Positions 54,201-64,000 of a DNA stretch of 64,000 nt are shown piece by piece. The notes below the pieces were generated by a model. It was given only the letters and a program-made list of their open reading frames with translations, had not been told where the DNA came from and made no database searches. Position 1 is the stretch's first letter; every line of letters begins with the position of its first letter. The stretch comes from Sipunculus nudus (taxonomy: Eukaryota > Annelida > Sipuncula > Golfingiida > Sipunculidae), in the NCBI GenBank assembly GCA_026874595.1, contig CM049306.1, forward strand, positions 101,815,142-101,879,141, given 5' to 3'. The position numbers and the translations under genes are program-made.

Positions 54201-55636
54201 AGCCTCATTATGGTGAAAATACGATGTTGCTACACTAACACATTGGTGAATTATTTTAATGTTCACTACGAAATCAAGCGTCTTTATAAGCGATATACGT
54301 TTTAAATGAAAGCTCCGATGAGCAAAATATAACTAAATAGAACATGAAGAATCTGCTACCGTAATTTTCACTCTCACTCTCACTCTCGCTGCCAATTCAA
54401 CCCATGCATCGTGTTTGGACTTTTGTTACAATAGATGGTAAGCCGTAAATATCCATCTGCCAACGCTGTGCCAGTGCCCCATCCATCCGCCACGTTAAGT
54501 CTGACCTGTCAATACCTGTCCCCTTTTGATCAACACTATAACAATATCAATTTACAGCACGTGTATGAATGCATCAATTTGATATAGGCCTAAATTTACA
54601 TAATCGTATGCATCCACCTCTCTTCAATCAAACGTCAACAGAACTAAACCGTGCAGCCGTTTGTTTCGGTATTGCGTGTCGAGTGTATATTGCTTAATTT
54701 GGTAGAATCGTCATCATTATTTTATTAGTCAAACCACTGCGAATTTGTAGTGTTTTCCTTTGGAACTTTCGGGAATGGACAATGCTCCACCGGGGATAAC
54801 GTGGAAGCAATGCTTCAATGTGGTAGACTAAATCAGACCGTCATTTTAAATTAGTCCCAGCATTTCTCATTTATTACGCTCCTTTCCGGTATTATTGAAA
54901 GATTTTCTGTTCCAGGCATGGTGTTTTTAAGAATGAATATTTAAAACTCCGTGTATGTTTGCGCATGACAATGGCGACTCTCTTTCTTAGTATAGCTGTT
55001 CTTTAAGAACTGAAACGTTCAGCCATGTGATAATGTCACAGTGCTAGAGATGTTGTACATATTTGCGACAAGTTGAAATGAAAGAGAGTTTATAACTTAA
55101 GGTAATCGCTTCTGGTGAATGGCTCTCCTGCTGCCATTGCATTTTTGCATATGACGTCATGCGATTGTTCAGTCGGCCTCTTTCTCGTTCTCGCTGTTTT
55201 AGGTGAAGTTCGTGATTTTGGACGTCGCATGGATTTAATTGTTTTGTGACAAAATATGGAAAGTATACGGCCGGATACGGTGTCAAGCATCTTCTACATC
55301 CTCTTCATCGTTATCTTCTTCTTCTTCACGTTCTTCTTCTTCACCATCTTCTTCTGCTGATAATACGACGACATGTACTTTCTTTATTTAATTTATTACG
55401 ATACATTCTGATACTGAGTACGATACCTTTGGATAACAATACCTGTATTATCTGATGGACAGTATTTGTATCAAGAACAGTTATAATACATCCGTCACGT
55501 AACACACTGTATTAGACTAAGTTGGCTTCGGCGTACAATACGCATGATAGGATATTTTTTAGTCTGGTGGCTATATTGTTCCCTGGGCAAATATGGGGCT
55601 AGGAATAATCCAGATTATATAACCTCAACCTTACTC
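51218..55636. other. Non-coding region with simple repeats
   Basis: No gene recognised. It contains C-runs at 51347-51363 and 51458-51470, (CT)n at 51531-51563, a CACTCT stretch near 54369-54391 and CTT-rich sequence at about 55303-55360. Minus-strand frames at 51300-51692 and 52070-52339 have no family motif. Confidence 0.5.
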
Positions 55637-56240
55637 AAAGGGAACTATTCCAGTATCTGACGCCTATTAACTACAGATGTTCTCTTGAACCTTTCATTAA
55701 AATAGGCCAGAAAACGCTGATCCTACCACAAACAGCCTGTTATTTTTGCATTTATCCACACGTCTGTAACATGTGGGTGTGACCAAAATAATCCAAACAT
55801 ATTCAGCAAGGACGGCAAAAGGACAACTAGCCTCCGGACAATTACCCCCACCAACATACCCCAACAACAACCTCCCGGACCAACCCTCCCCCCCCCTCTC
55901 ATCTTCACCCCTCCCCCGGAGTAAAAAAAAACCCGCGGCAATTACCCCCCCCCCCCCCCCCCCCCGACACGAACAAGGACAACTGGTGGCACGTCTGATG
56001 AAACAGCATTTTGCAAGGTACGTTTTTCAACCAGTGACATTTCAACTTCCATATATATGCAACCAACCACCTTAGTTTACATGATTTTCCCGTTTGTCAC
56101 CATTGGCGTGTTGCTCATATATCCGACACAAAGTTGTTTTATGAAATTTATTAACATTATTTACCTAAAGTCATTAATATGTTCGCAGAGTAAATCAGAA
56201 ATCACATAAATTCTACATATAAGGTAGATGAATAGCTAGT
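55637..56240 (+). repeat. Dispersed family R1, copy 3, with C-rich insert
   Basis: It shares AAAATAGGCCAGAAAACGC, TAACATGTGGG and AGAAATCACATAAATTCT with the copies at 8865 and 35298, in order. About 160 bp (55813-55971) of C-rich sequence with a 21-C run interrupts it, and AAGGACAACT occurs on both sides of the insert. Confidence 0.65.
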
Positions 56241-56924
56241 ATATTAGTTCCAATCTTTGAAGTCACGCATGGTAATTTCGTCATTTTACCTTAGCGGCAA
56301 TGGCGGATACTAAAGCGGGGTTCTTCGACCTTAATCCTACATAAACTTTTAATCATTTGTACCTTTAATAACATGCCGTAGTGCTTTACATAAATAAAAC
56401 ATTGAAACCTAGGACAATTGTTCCTGTACGACCCATAAGGATAATGGGTTAATGAAGCTCGCCACGTTTAATAGAAGGACACACCACGAGCATTTAAAAT
56501 ATTAATATATCAGTGGTAAATAATGCAGACTCTTTATGCATCATATGACGCTAGGCGATCATTTTGTTTGATGCTTAACTTTGCTTTCACGGACGGTGCT
56601 CACTATGCATACCCATGCTTTCATGGTTAGAATGAACCTTTCAATGGTCTTTAGTTCTTCAGGGATTGATTATGCGGAAAACAGCTATACAAACATTCCA
56701 GTCTGGATACCAGCGTAGGCCTTATATGCCAGATATTGGAGTAGGGATCTACCGATAATGTTCATTTCTGGTTGACAGAAGAAACAATCGTGGTAATTCT
56801 GTAATATTGAATTTTTAATTTCAGAAATTTTGTGTTATACAATAAAAAATTACGAAAATAAAAAATGTTTATCCCGTCGGCCAAACATCCCAGCCTGCAT
56901 ATGACCCAGTCCGCGTCAGACAAC
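56241..56924. other. Non-coding stretch, nothing recognised
   Basis: No open frame or repeat of note. Confidence 0.5.
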
Positions 56925-57253
56925 GGAGTAGGAGTCGAGAAGGGGTCGAGAAGGAGCCGAGTAAGAATCGAGGAGTCGAGTAGGAGTCGAGTAGGAGCCG
57001 AGTAAGAGTCGAGAAGGAGTCGATTAGAGGGTCGGGAAGGAGCCGAGTAGGAGCCGACTTGGGTTCGAGAAGGATCCGAGTAAGAGTCGAGCAGGAGTCG
57101 AGAAGGGATCGGCAAGGAGCCGACTAGGAGTCGAGATGGACCCGAGTGGGAGTCGAGAAAGACTCGAGAAGGGCAGAGTAAGAGTCGAGAACGAGCCGAG
57201 TAGGAGGCGACTATAAGCCGACTAGGAGTCGAGAAAGAGCCGAGTGGGAGTCG
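56925..57253 (+). repeat. 11-bp minisatellite, about 29 units
   Basis: Units of the form AGTCGAGAAGG or AGCCGAGTAGG run for about 330 bp with point differences and a few length changes. Because 33 bp make 11 codons, the minus strand shows an artefactual periodic frame (RLLLDSYSAPT). It is non-coding. Confidence 0.9.
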
Positions 57254-58054
57254 TGCTACTAACTTCAGGAGAAGCCATCCTCAGTCACATCTGAGCTCAA
57301 TGAAGACTCCTGGATTGCAATCAGATGATATGAATGAAAATAAAAATGATAGCAATAGCGACTTTTATGTATTGATGTTAAAAGAACCCGAGGTAATGCG
57401 GATGTGGCATATTGATTTAAAGGCATAGAATTTACAATGATTAATTTGGTGTTCCTTTGTCTCTTGATTGTCTACCAAACAGATCGGAAGTCCCCCTTCA
57501 TTCTGCTCAAAACCATATCTATTTATCTTACAACAGTTCGTCCGGTTTTTGAAACAGGTATTTTACACGAAGTATAAACGGACAAGACAGAGAGTGCAAT
57601 CACTTGCTGAACACGAAGCCATGACATATCCATAGAATATATACATATATCACGCAAGGAACTCCCGGTAAAAGTTGTTAGAAGAGATAGATAACTGTAC
57701 TTCTACAGCAACAGAACCAAGAAAAATAGTTTGCCGAAGTTGCATTGTGACGTTTTATTGAGTTCGTAATGTACCTGCATGACATAAACCTCGTCGAGGA
57801 TGTCTGAACATCTAATATTCACGGGGATGTTTTTGCTCCTTTGTGCATGATCATTATTCAGGCCATTATTTGTCTATAAATTAACAACATCTAATCTTTA
57901 AAATAAGTAAAACAATTAAATCCAACAATTTTGCAAAATTTTTTCTTCACACCACGTATGTTTGTACATTCTTTACAGCAGCAAGCATGCAATGTTCTGC
58001 AGAGATAACAGAAATCTCCATATATATATATATGTATATATATATATATGTATG

Positions 58055-58092
<38 letters not shown>

Positions 58093-58733
58093 CATGAAAT
58101 AAACATCTTAGATAAATTTGTTATCATAATATATAATATTTGATGAGTTAATTTTAAAAATGGGGGAACGTCAACCACAGCCTGTCCAACACGTACACTC
58201 GAAATGTGACATACACGTAATAAACACGTAAAGCCGGATGTTGTTTTCAAAATAGTTTTTATAATGACCGGTTCTTATAGTTCGTGACCAGAAGAATAGC
58301 TGCAAATATGAAAGATTATTAATACAAATGGGACAGGGTGGTATCTTAACCATTCCTTGGAAATTTAATTTGTTCAGCGTCCAACACATATAGGTTGATT
58401 AGCCAAGTAAGTTGACAAGAGGAGGGCATACCACATTTATAATTTTAATATCAACAGACTATATAGTATTCATGGCTTTATTGATTAAACGATATTAGCA
58501 GGGCTAATAGTAGCGGTGACTGCCGGAGTACAGTTTTTGTTGGCTTGGCGTAGTGGTGGCGTAACATGACTGGACGGACCTTAAAGATGAAATCAAGGTC
58601 AGCACTAGGATGAAACAATATATTTCCTCATATGTATTTTGCTAACGATAGAATACATGGTACCTAAACATATTAGGTATACTATGGATTTATATCCAAG
58701 CTCAGTTTCGTCCTTGTTGCTTTTAGTCCTGGG
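57254..58733. other. Non-coding, with a TA/ATGT microsatellite
   Basis: The microsatellite is at 58019-58090. Nothing else recognised. Confidence 0.5.
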
Positions 58734-58858
58734 AGCCGCCGCCGTATTGCGCCAGCCGCCGCCGTTTATTTTATAAGCAAGCCGCCGCCGATAATTATCT
58801 TGAGCCGCCGAATTGCGCCAGCCGCCGCCAATTATTTAACACAGGCTCAGCCGCCGAT
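58734..58858 (+). repeat. GCCGCCGCC-rich short array
   Basis: AGCCGCCGCCG or a close variant recurs five or six times, separated by A+T-rich spacers such as TATTGCGCC, ATAATTATC and AATTATTT. It is strikingly G+C-rich compared with its surroundings. Confidence 0.75.
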
Positions 58859-60730
58859 AAGCTGATGAAAAAAAAGGATATTCGCTTGCATAATTCAGCT
58901 TGTAAATAGTCACAACAGTAACATGTTAACACGAACCCGTCTCAAGCAGATTTCACCGAGCTGCATGCATGGCTTCGCAATGGTAATGCATGATTAATTT
59001 TGTGGAAGTTGTAAGTCATTATGTTAGACAGTTAACAAGGTTCCCGCAAGCCCCTTTTTACAGACCGGATAACTGTCATATTCCCCGTTTGATCAGGGGC
59101 GTTTCTCCAACCCCGATTTCTCAGAAATGAAGAAAAAAGGGCAAGAATCCAGATCATTCGAAAGTTTATTCAGTCATATAATGATGCTTGGTCATTTAAA
59201 GTTATTGAGGTCGATGTGCAATATTTAAAAAAAAATGATGTACTGCTCGGTTAACATTCAGGATTAAATGAACGAAAATCATAGAGAAAAGCTATTATAT
59301 GTATGGAAAAAATATGCATGCTTTTTTTGTTATCATTGTTTCCAGCCAATATAAGCCATTTTAGTGTACGTATAACCGTGAAACGATGTTGGCAGACAGC
59401 GACCGCTCATAACTACGTCATTTTAGGGTACATGCCGTGTACATACATGAAACCATCTTCATATTACAGTATAACTGACACAGTCGGCAAACCGGCGTTT
59501 CGGCAAAAAGGAAACGGAAAGGTGGTAGTCGGCATTCCGGTTTTCGGCATTCAGGAATGATATGTTACAAATGTCATTCGCGAATAAACACCAGGATGGA
59601 TAAATGTCAGAAAATCCTTGAGCGGAAACTAAATTTTTAAGCGAGTCTGATCTGTTTGAAATTTGAAGTTAAAACTCTAGACCAAATCAGTGTCAAACAG
59701 CTGCAGACACCGGCTGCTTCAACCACTGACAAACATGTTGCCGCATGAACATATAAAGGGTCACGGAGGTCACGCGGATGATTGAGGCTGACACCTGCGA
59801 AAATTCATTACAGAATTCCTATTTCAATTAAGACACATGACAATTTACGTATACAATTGCGTCCGGGAAAGTTCAGCGCAGGAAAAAACATGTCGATCTC
59901 AGTCTAGGGGAAATGGAATCAGGGATTTCGTGGTTGTGGCAGTGAACTGGTCTGTTCACATTACATCGAGAAGAATTCACAATGTGTATTAAGTAATCAA
60001 TTTTACATGATTTTACAAATCTATTTGGCTAGGGCTCGATTTTGACGATTATGTCACCTCTCTCCCTCCTCAAATGACAGATTATTACCAAATGTTTTGA
60101 TTTATTTAGTATGAAGCATGACTTTCTGTACAATATATATATATATATATGTTGACAAAATTGCCTGCCCTTTCACATAACCCAATGTTATACAGTTAAA
60201 AAAGAAGCAAACAGTACGTCAGTAAGCCATGACACTTTAAGTTCGGCACACGAAAAACGATTATCCGGTTGATTTGTCATGCATGTGAGCGCACGAAAAC
60301 AGTTGCTCAGCGGATTCAAACAATGATATCTATATATCTCAACAGCTGAAGTGAAACCTTCGATTTTCCTAAATGCTTTTAGCAATGTAACGTTTTATCA
60401 GTTGGGATCATATAATTCATGTGTACCCAACGCCTGTCAAGAGAAATGAGGAAAATCATAACAATTTTTATCTGGTCAAATAAACGCTCAGATTCACCAA
60501 AGCACTATAATGTCAGATCTGGAACCCCCCCCCCCCCCCCCCCCATCCTTCACGTAACCACTCGCTATCCTTGTACACGCCTGGCGTGATATTGAAAAAA
60601 ATTTATTTATCCAAAGGGTAATTACCTTGTCTAAATATTCATTAAGTTTGTAACATATTATTGTTCATATAAATATAATTGTATTAGACTGAGACAACAT
60701 TTTGTCCATTAAATATTTGCCTCATCTTTA
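58859..60730. other. Non-coding, with a 20-C run
   Basis: The C-run is at 60525-60544 and a TA run at 60136-60150. Open frames at 59303-59560 and 60188-60385 have no motif. Confidence 0.5.
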
Positions 60731-60824
60731 CGGCTCAGCCGGCTAGCCAGCCACAACGTTGTCCACTCATGCAGCCATCATCATTGTTCTTAGACCTGAG
60801 CCGGCTCAGCCGGCTAGCCAGCCA
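60731..60824 (+). repeat. Duplicated CGGCTCAGCCGGCTAGCCAG block
   Basis: The same 22-23 bp occurs at 60731-60753 and 60802-60824, 71 bp apart. It contains the palindromes AGCCGGCT and GGCTAGCC. A further CGGCTGGCT lies at 60857, so inverted pairing is possible. Confidence 0.75.
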
Positions 60825-61090
60825 TTTTTTCTTCCAACCAGCCGATTAACTGGGCAACGGCTGGCTCCCAGGTCTGGTTGCTTTTACCTCTCAAAAAATG
60901 AACATGCAATCTATAAATATATTTATTGCTTGCCGGAAATTGGGATTTTTTTTTGCAAGCATATTGGTCAGTTGTGTATGTCTGTTTGCCATGTTTTTTG
61001 TCAGTTGTCCTCAATTTCGCCTTCCAGCTGGTTCTTGACTCTGACCTATATATAACATTCTACAGGCCGCAGTTTTGCAAGAATCACTGT

Positions 61091-61990
61091 GTATTGCAAC
61101 AGTTAGAAGAAAATAAATCTGAAAATCATGATTTAAAAGAGAGACTTTTACATTTCGACACTTATTTAACGAGAGAGAACCTGACATTTTCTGGACTACT
61201 TGACGATTCTAACGAATCGAGTACTATGTGTATAAAGAAAATACAGAATCAGTTTGTGGATAAGCTGGGGGTAGACAATGTGGAAGATATTGAATTTCAG
61301 CGCAATCATAGGTTGGGGGATCCTTCGAGAAACCGGAAAAGTGTAGAGATATAATTGTTCGGTTTGTTCGGTTTGGTGATAGAGATCGTGTATGGAGGCT
61401 GAGAAATAAACTGATGGAACCGACATAGTTATGATGGAGGACTTTCCGATGGAAATATAACAAAGGCGGGTAAAACTGTACCCGATTATGAAGAAAGCGC
61501 GCATAATGAAAATGAAGGCTACATTGGTGGCCGACAAACTGATTACAGGTACACAGTGGACAACTTAGATGCTCTTCCTGACAGACTGCAGCCTCATCAG
61601 TTAGCAATGCGCTCCTGTGAGAATGCTATTTTATTCTATGGGCAAGATTCAAATTTCAGTAGTTTTAGTGCCTGTTGGTTTATACTGAGTGAGAGAAAAT
61701 ACACTTCAGTAAATCAGTATTTTTAGTATCAGAGAGCTATGGCAATGGAAAATGAAGAAGTCGCCGGTGCGATTATGAAAACAAATATACCTGTTGAACA
61801 GTACAAGATGGGTCGCAGAGTGCAACGAATAAAGACCGATGGAACGCCACAGTGGCCGAACAAATAACGGAAGCAGCGGTAAGAGCAAAATATTAAAAAA
61901 ACATTGCCTTGAGAAATCCAAGAGGGGAGGTTGAAAGGTGTTTGGTGATATCTCGATAAGAGTCTGGGATTGTATGAAATAGTGACATCC
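61091..61990 (+). pseudogene. LINE ORF1-type protein fused to a NADAR (YbiA-like) domain, degenerate
   Basis: First part: a coiled-coil-like LEENKSENHDLKERL, then RENLTFSGLL, IEFQRNHRLGD, IIVRFVRFGDRDRVWRLRNK, and VKLYPIMKKARIMKMKATLV with ADKLI. These are the ordered blocks of L1/Tx1 ORF1 proteins (RNA-binding RRM plus C-terminal domain). It continues YRYTVDNLDALPD into a second domain: ILFYGQDSNFSSFSACWF, then RKYTSVNQYF-stop-YQRAM, EEVAGAIMKT, YKMGRRV, and W-x7-EQITEAAVRAKY-stop-KNIALRN. This is the NADAR/YbiA block order. Reading needs four -1 shifts (about 61345, 61416, 61541, 61840) and passes stops at 61458, 61724 (a TAG where the family has Gln) and 61894. The Glu usual in S-x-E-x-Y-F-Q is Asn here. 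NADAR enzymes cleave N-glycosidic bonds in ADP-ribosyl or riboflavin-precursor substrates. No ORF2 follows within the window. Confidence 0.75.
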
Positions 61991-63479
61991 TGGGTACTTG
62001 TGGTATGGGTTTACAGTTTCACATCTGAGAAATAAAACCGCTATTTTGAAGTGATAACTCATGTTTATTAATCTAAAGTATTATCGTTACTATAACTACA
62101 AGATATAAATAATTAAATCTCTCGAGGAGGCGGCCTCGCTATTATCAGCACCCCTCCTCCAGTTCTAAAATCCTAAATTTTATATTTGTACAGGAATCGG
62201 GTATACAGGTATTATCAGGGCGCGGCGATTGTATGATGGATTTAAGTAAGATTTGAGTCAAACGGAGTTTCTATTTGTGCCACCACCCAGTGATCCTGTA
62301 AGAATCTATCAATAACAGAAGTCTGGTTCAGTGTCAAAGAAGCAGGAAGACGTCGACAAGAAGATTACAAGTCTCCAGCACAAAGCTTCAGGCAGGTGTG
62401 GTCCGGTCAGGCAAGCTTACTGTGGGCGTTCCTGGGGGTAGGGCTTGATACTAGCTAGATCATCTGCACCTGCCATCCCCAGACAGAGACTGATGTATGT
62501 AAGATGCTGGGTTTGGCCGGCTACATTTCATCTTCTTTTCAAAGACTATCAGAGTTGATGTAATGTACGAGTCGACATGCTCCCGTCATACCTCGGAATT
62601 CAATTCTTTCTCATGCTACCTCTTACTATTTATTGATCGATCGAACAAATGGAAACATTATACGCAGTGTAATGTGTACGCGACAGTTTAGTTTGTTGCA
62701 TGGTTTGCGAGTTAGCAATTTTATTTAAAAAATAATATATATATATATATATATCACTATAATCAATCACTAAAATGAGGGCCGTTATTGTTCCAGAGCT
62801 GATACATTCAAGCCTATTCCATGTAGGACATTAAGAAGTGTCATTAGGGTTTTGGCGGGGGGGGGGCGCATACACGTAGGCTCAGACTACACATCTTTAG
62901 TTGTTTATGCTATAACCATAAATATACGTCCAATATATGTACTTTCCTTGCCATAAAATGGTTTTGATTTTCTAATGGAAAGCAAGTTACCGAGGGTAGT
63001 GACTCTCTGACACTTAGAAATTCTACTCTGTCAGTTTTGTATTTCTGCAATTGTGTCTGCGGCGTTTGAGAAGAAATTAAAACATTTTCTCAAAATTGTC
63101 AATAATGAAAGATATACATGTTCAAATGATGCATGTGCTTTCAGTTTGTGCATTCAATGTATAGAATTTGTTTGCTGGTCTCCTATTGTGACATGTCAAG
63201 CCTGATATCCAAGTCTGAAGCATTTTATTTTAAATGCATGAAAATAAAGAATATATAGGAGAGGCCACTAGTCTTCTAGAAAAGAAAAGACTATCCATGA
63301 ACAATATGCTTACCGAATTTCAGAAAGATCAATGCAATCATTACCGAGGTATCTTATCTAGGTTTTTACACGGTTACATTGTTTGAGGTGCAAATGATGT
63401 GCAATGTTTCATTTTTGGGATTGAATGCAAAATTGTCGTTTTTCAGCAAACTATGACCAATTTTTTTTATGCGGAAGAA
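61991..63479. other. Non-coding stretch
   Basis: Contains a TA run at about 62735-62752 and a G-run at 62857-62866. No ORF2 or other gene follows the ORF1-like remnant. Confidence 0.45.
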
Positions 63480-63605
63480 AATTTACCCAGAATCTACCTT
63501 GATGTCAAGTTAAAAGTCTCTGGTTCAAATAGTTACGATTTGTGCCCTGTTAACGGCATCACGGAATGACAGACGACGGACAAATGGATGGCTGGATGAC
63601 ATAAT
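63480..63605 (+). repeat. Degenerate fragment of the hairpin-ended family
   Basis: GTTACGATTTGTGCCCTGTTAACGG followed by GACAGACGACGGACAAATGG matches the part just before the terminal hairpin in the copies at 5700 and 46440. The hairpin itself is not recognisable. Confidence 0.55.
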
Positions 63606-64000
63606 GAATCATCGCCACATTGAAATTTTCTCTTTCTTTCAATATCATAAAAAACTGCATGTAATTAACTGGCTTGTAAACCTTCAATATTTTCAATTTT
63701 ATAGACAAACTTCCGGTAAACAAAGCGGCTGAAGCTGTCTAGGTTAATGTCTCATAGATGCGTTTCCTTGGGCTGGTAGTTTTTTTTTGCCTAGTCAAGC
63801 ACCCAGGACAGCAGGTACCTTTGTTTGGTGATCGAAGCTGCAATTCCTCTTTGGCACATGTACATTTGTGGAGCAGAATGTTTCCGACCGATTGCTGATC
63901 TAAGCAGTCGAATGTCTTCTTAAAGTCTGCATGAAGCAGACGTAATGTGATCGAATTTGCAAATTTTCTTTGTGGAAAAATCTGTCAGTTATCTCGATTA
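63606..64000. other. Non-coding stretch at window edge
   Basis: Nothing recognised. Confidence 0.4.

Noticed and set aside
56762-57115. 117-codon minus-strand frame with RLLLDSYSAPT-like repeats
   Set aside because: It is the translation of the 11-bp minisatellite, whose period makes any stop-free frame stay open.
61010-61060. Inverted coiled-coil piece of ORF1 just upstream of the ORF1-NADAR remnant (possible twin-priming inversion)
   Set aside because: The minus strand reads a short VKNQLEGEIED-like stretch, but it is only about 14 codons and ends in a stop, so chance cannot be excluded.

Overview
This is A+T-rich metazoan DNA, most likely from a bivalve mollusc. That placement is an inference from the repeats: dispersed elements with short tandem cores, a GACA/GACG microsatellite and a terminal AGCTCAG...CTGAGCT hairpin are typical of bivalve genomes, and Tx1-like LINEs and PIF/Harbinger remnants also fit an invertebrate. 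There are no operons, no rRNA and no convincing functional tRNA. Most open frames longer than 60 codons are chance or shadow frames.

Only one intact host gene is supported: an intronless class A GPCR (38423-39853, + strand, 476 aa) with a very long third intracellular loop. Nearly all other recognisable content is mobile-element DNA.

Layout. 0-4.6 kb: non-coding with a diverged duplication and a foldback element. 4.6-7.6 kb: a concatemer of a hairpin-ended repeat family whose other copies lie at 45.3-46.5 kb (+) and at 23.3-25.8 and 48.9-51.2 kb (-). 8.9, 35.3 and 55.6 kb: three copies of a second dispersed family. 9.4-10.7 and 14.1-14.5 kb: recent local duplications. 17.6-19.0 kb: a ruined LINE with endonuclease and C-terminal pieces but no reverse-transcriptase core. 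27.5-33.0 kb: an almost complete L1/Tx1-type LINE bounded by a 16-bp target-site duplication, with one nonsense codon and one frameshift in ORF2. 38.4-39.9 kb: the GPCR. 46.7-48.5 kb: a PIF/Harbinger remnant with TTAA-flanked inverted ends, whose transposase is split by a smaller repeat. 56.9-58.9 kb: an 11-bp minisatellite and a GCC-rich array. 61.1-62.0 kb: a broken LINE ORF1-type protein fused to a NADAR (YbiA-like) domain.

The most interesting items are the ORF1p-NADAR fusion (a retroelement carrying an enzyme fold otherwise known for NAD/ADP-ribose and riboflavin-intermediate N-glycosidase chemistry), the modular hairpin-ended family in which conserved ends bracket different tandem cores, and a 103-bp near-perfect foldback at 35.7 kb. 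All homology calls were made by reading the sequence; no database search was run.
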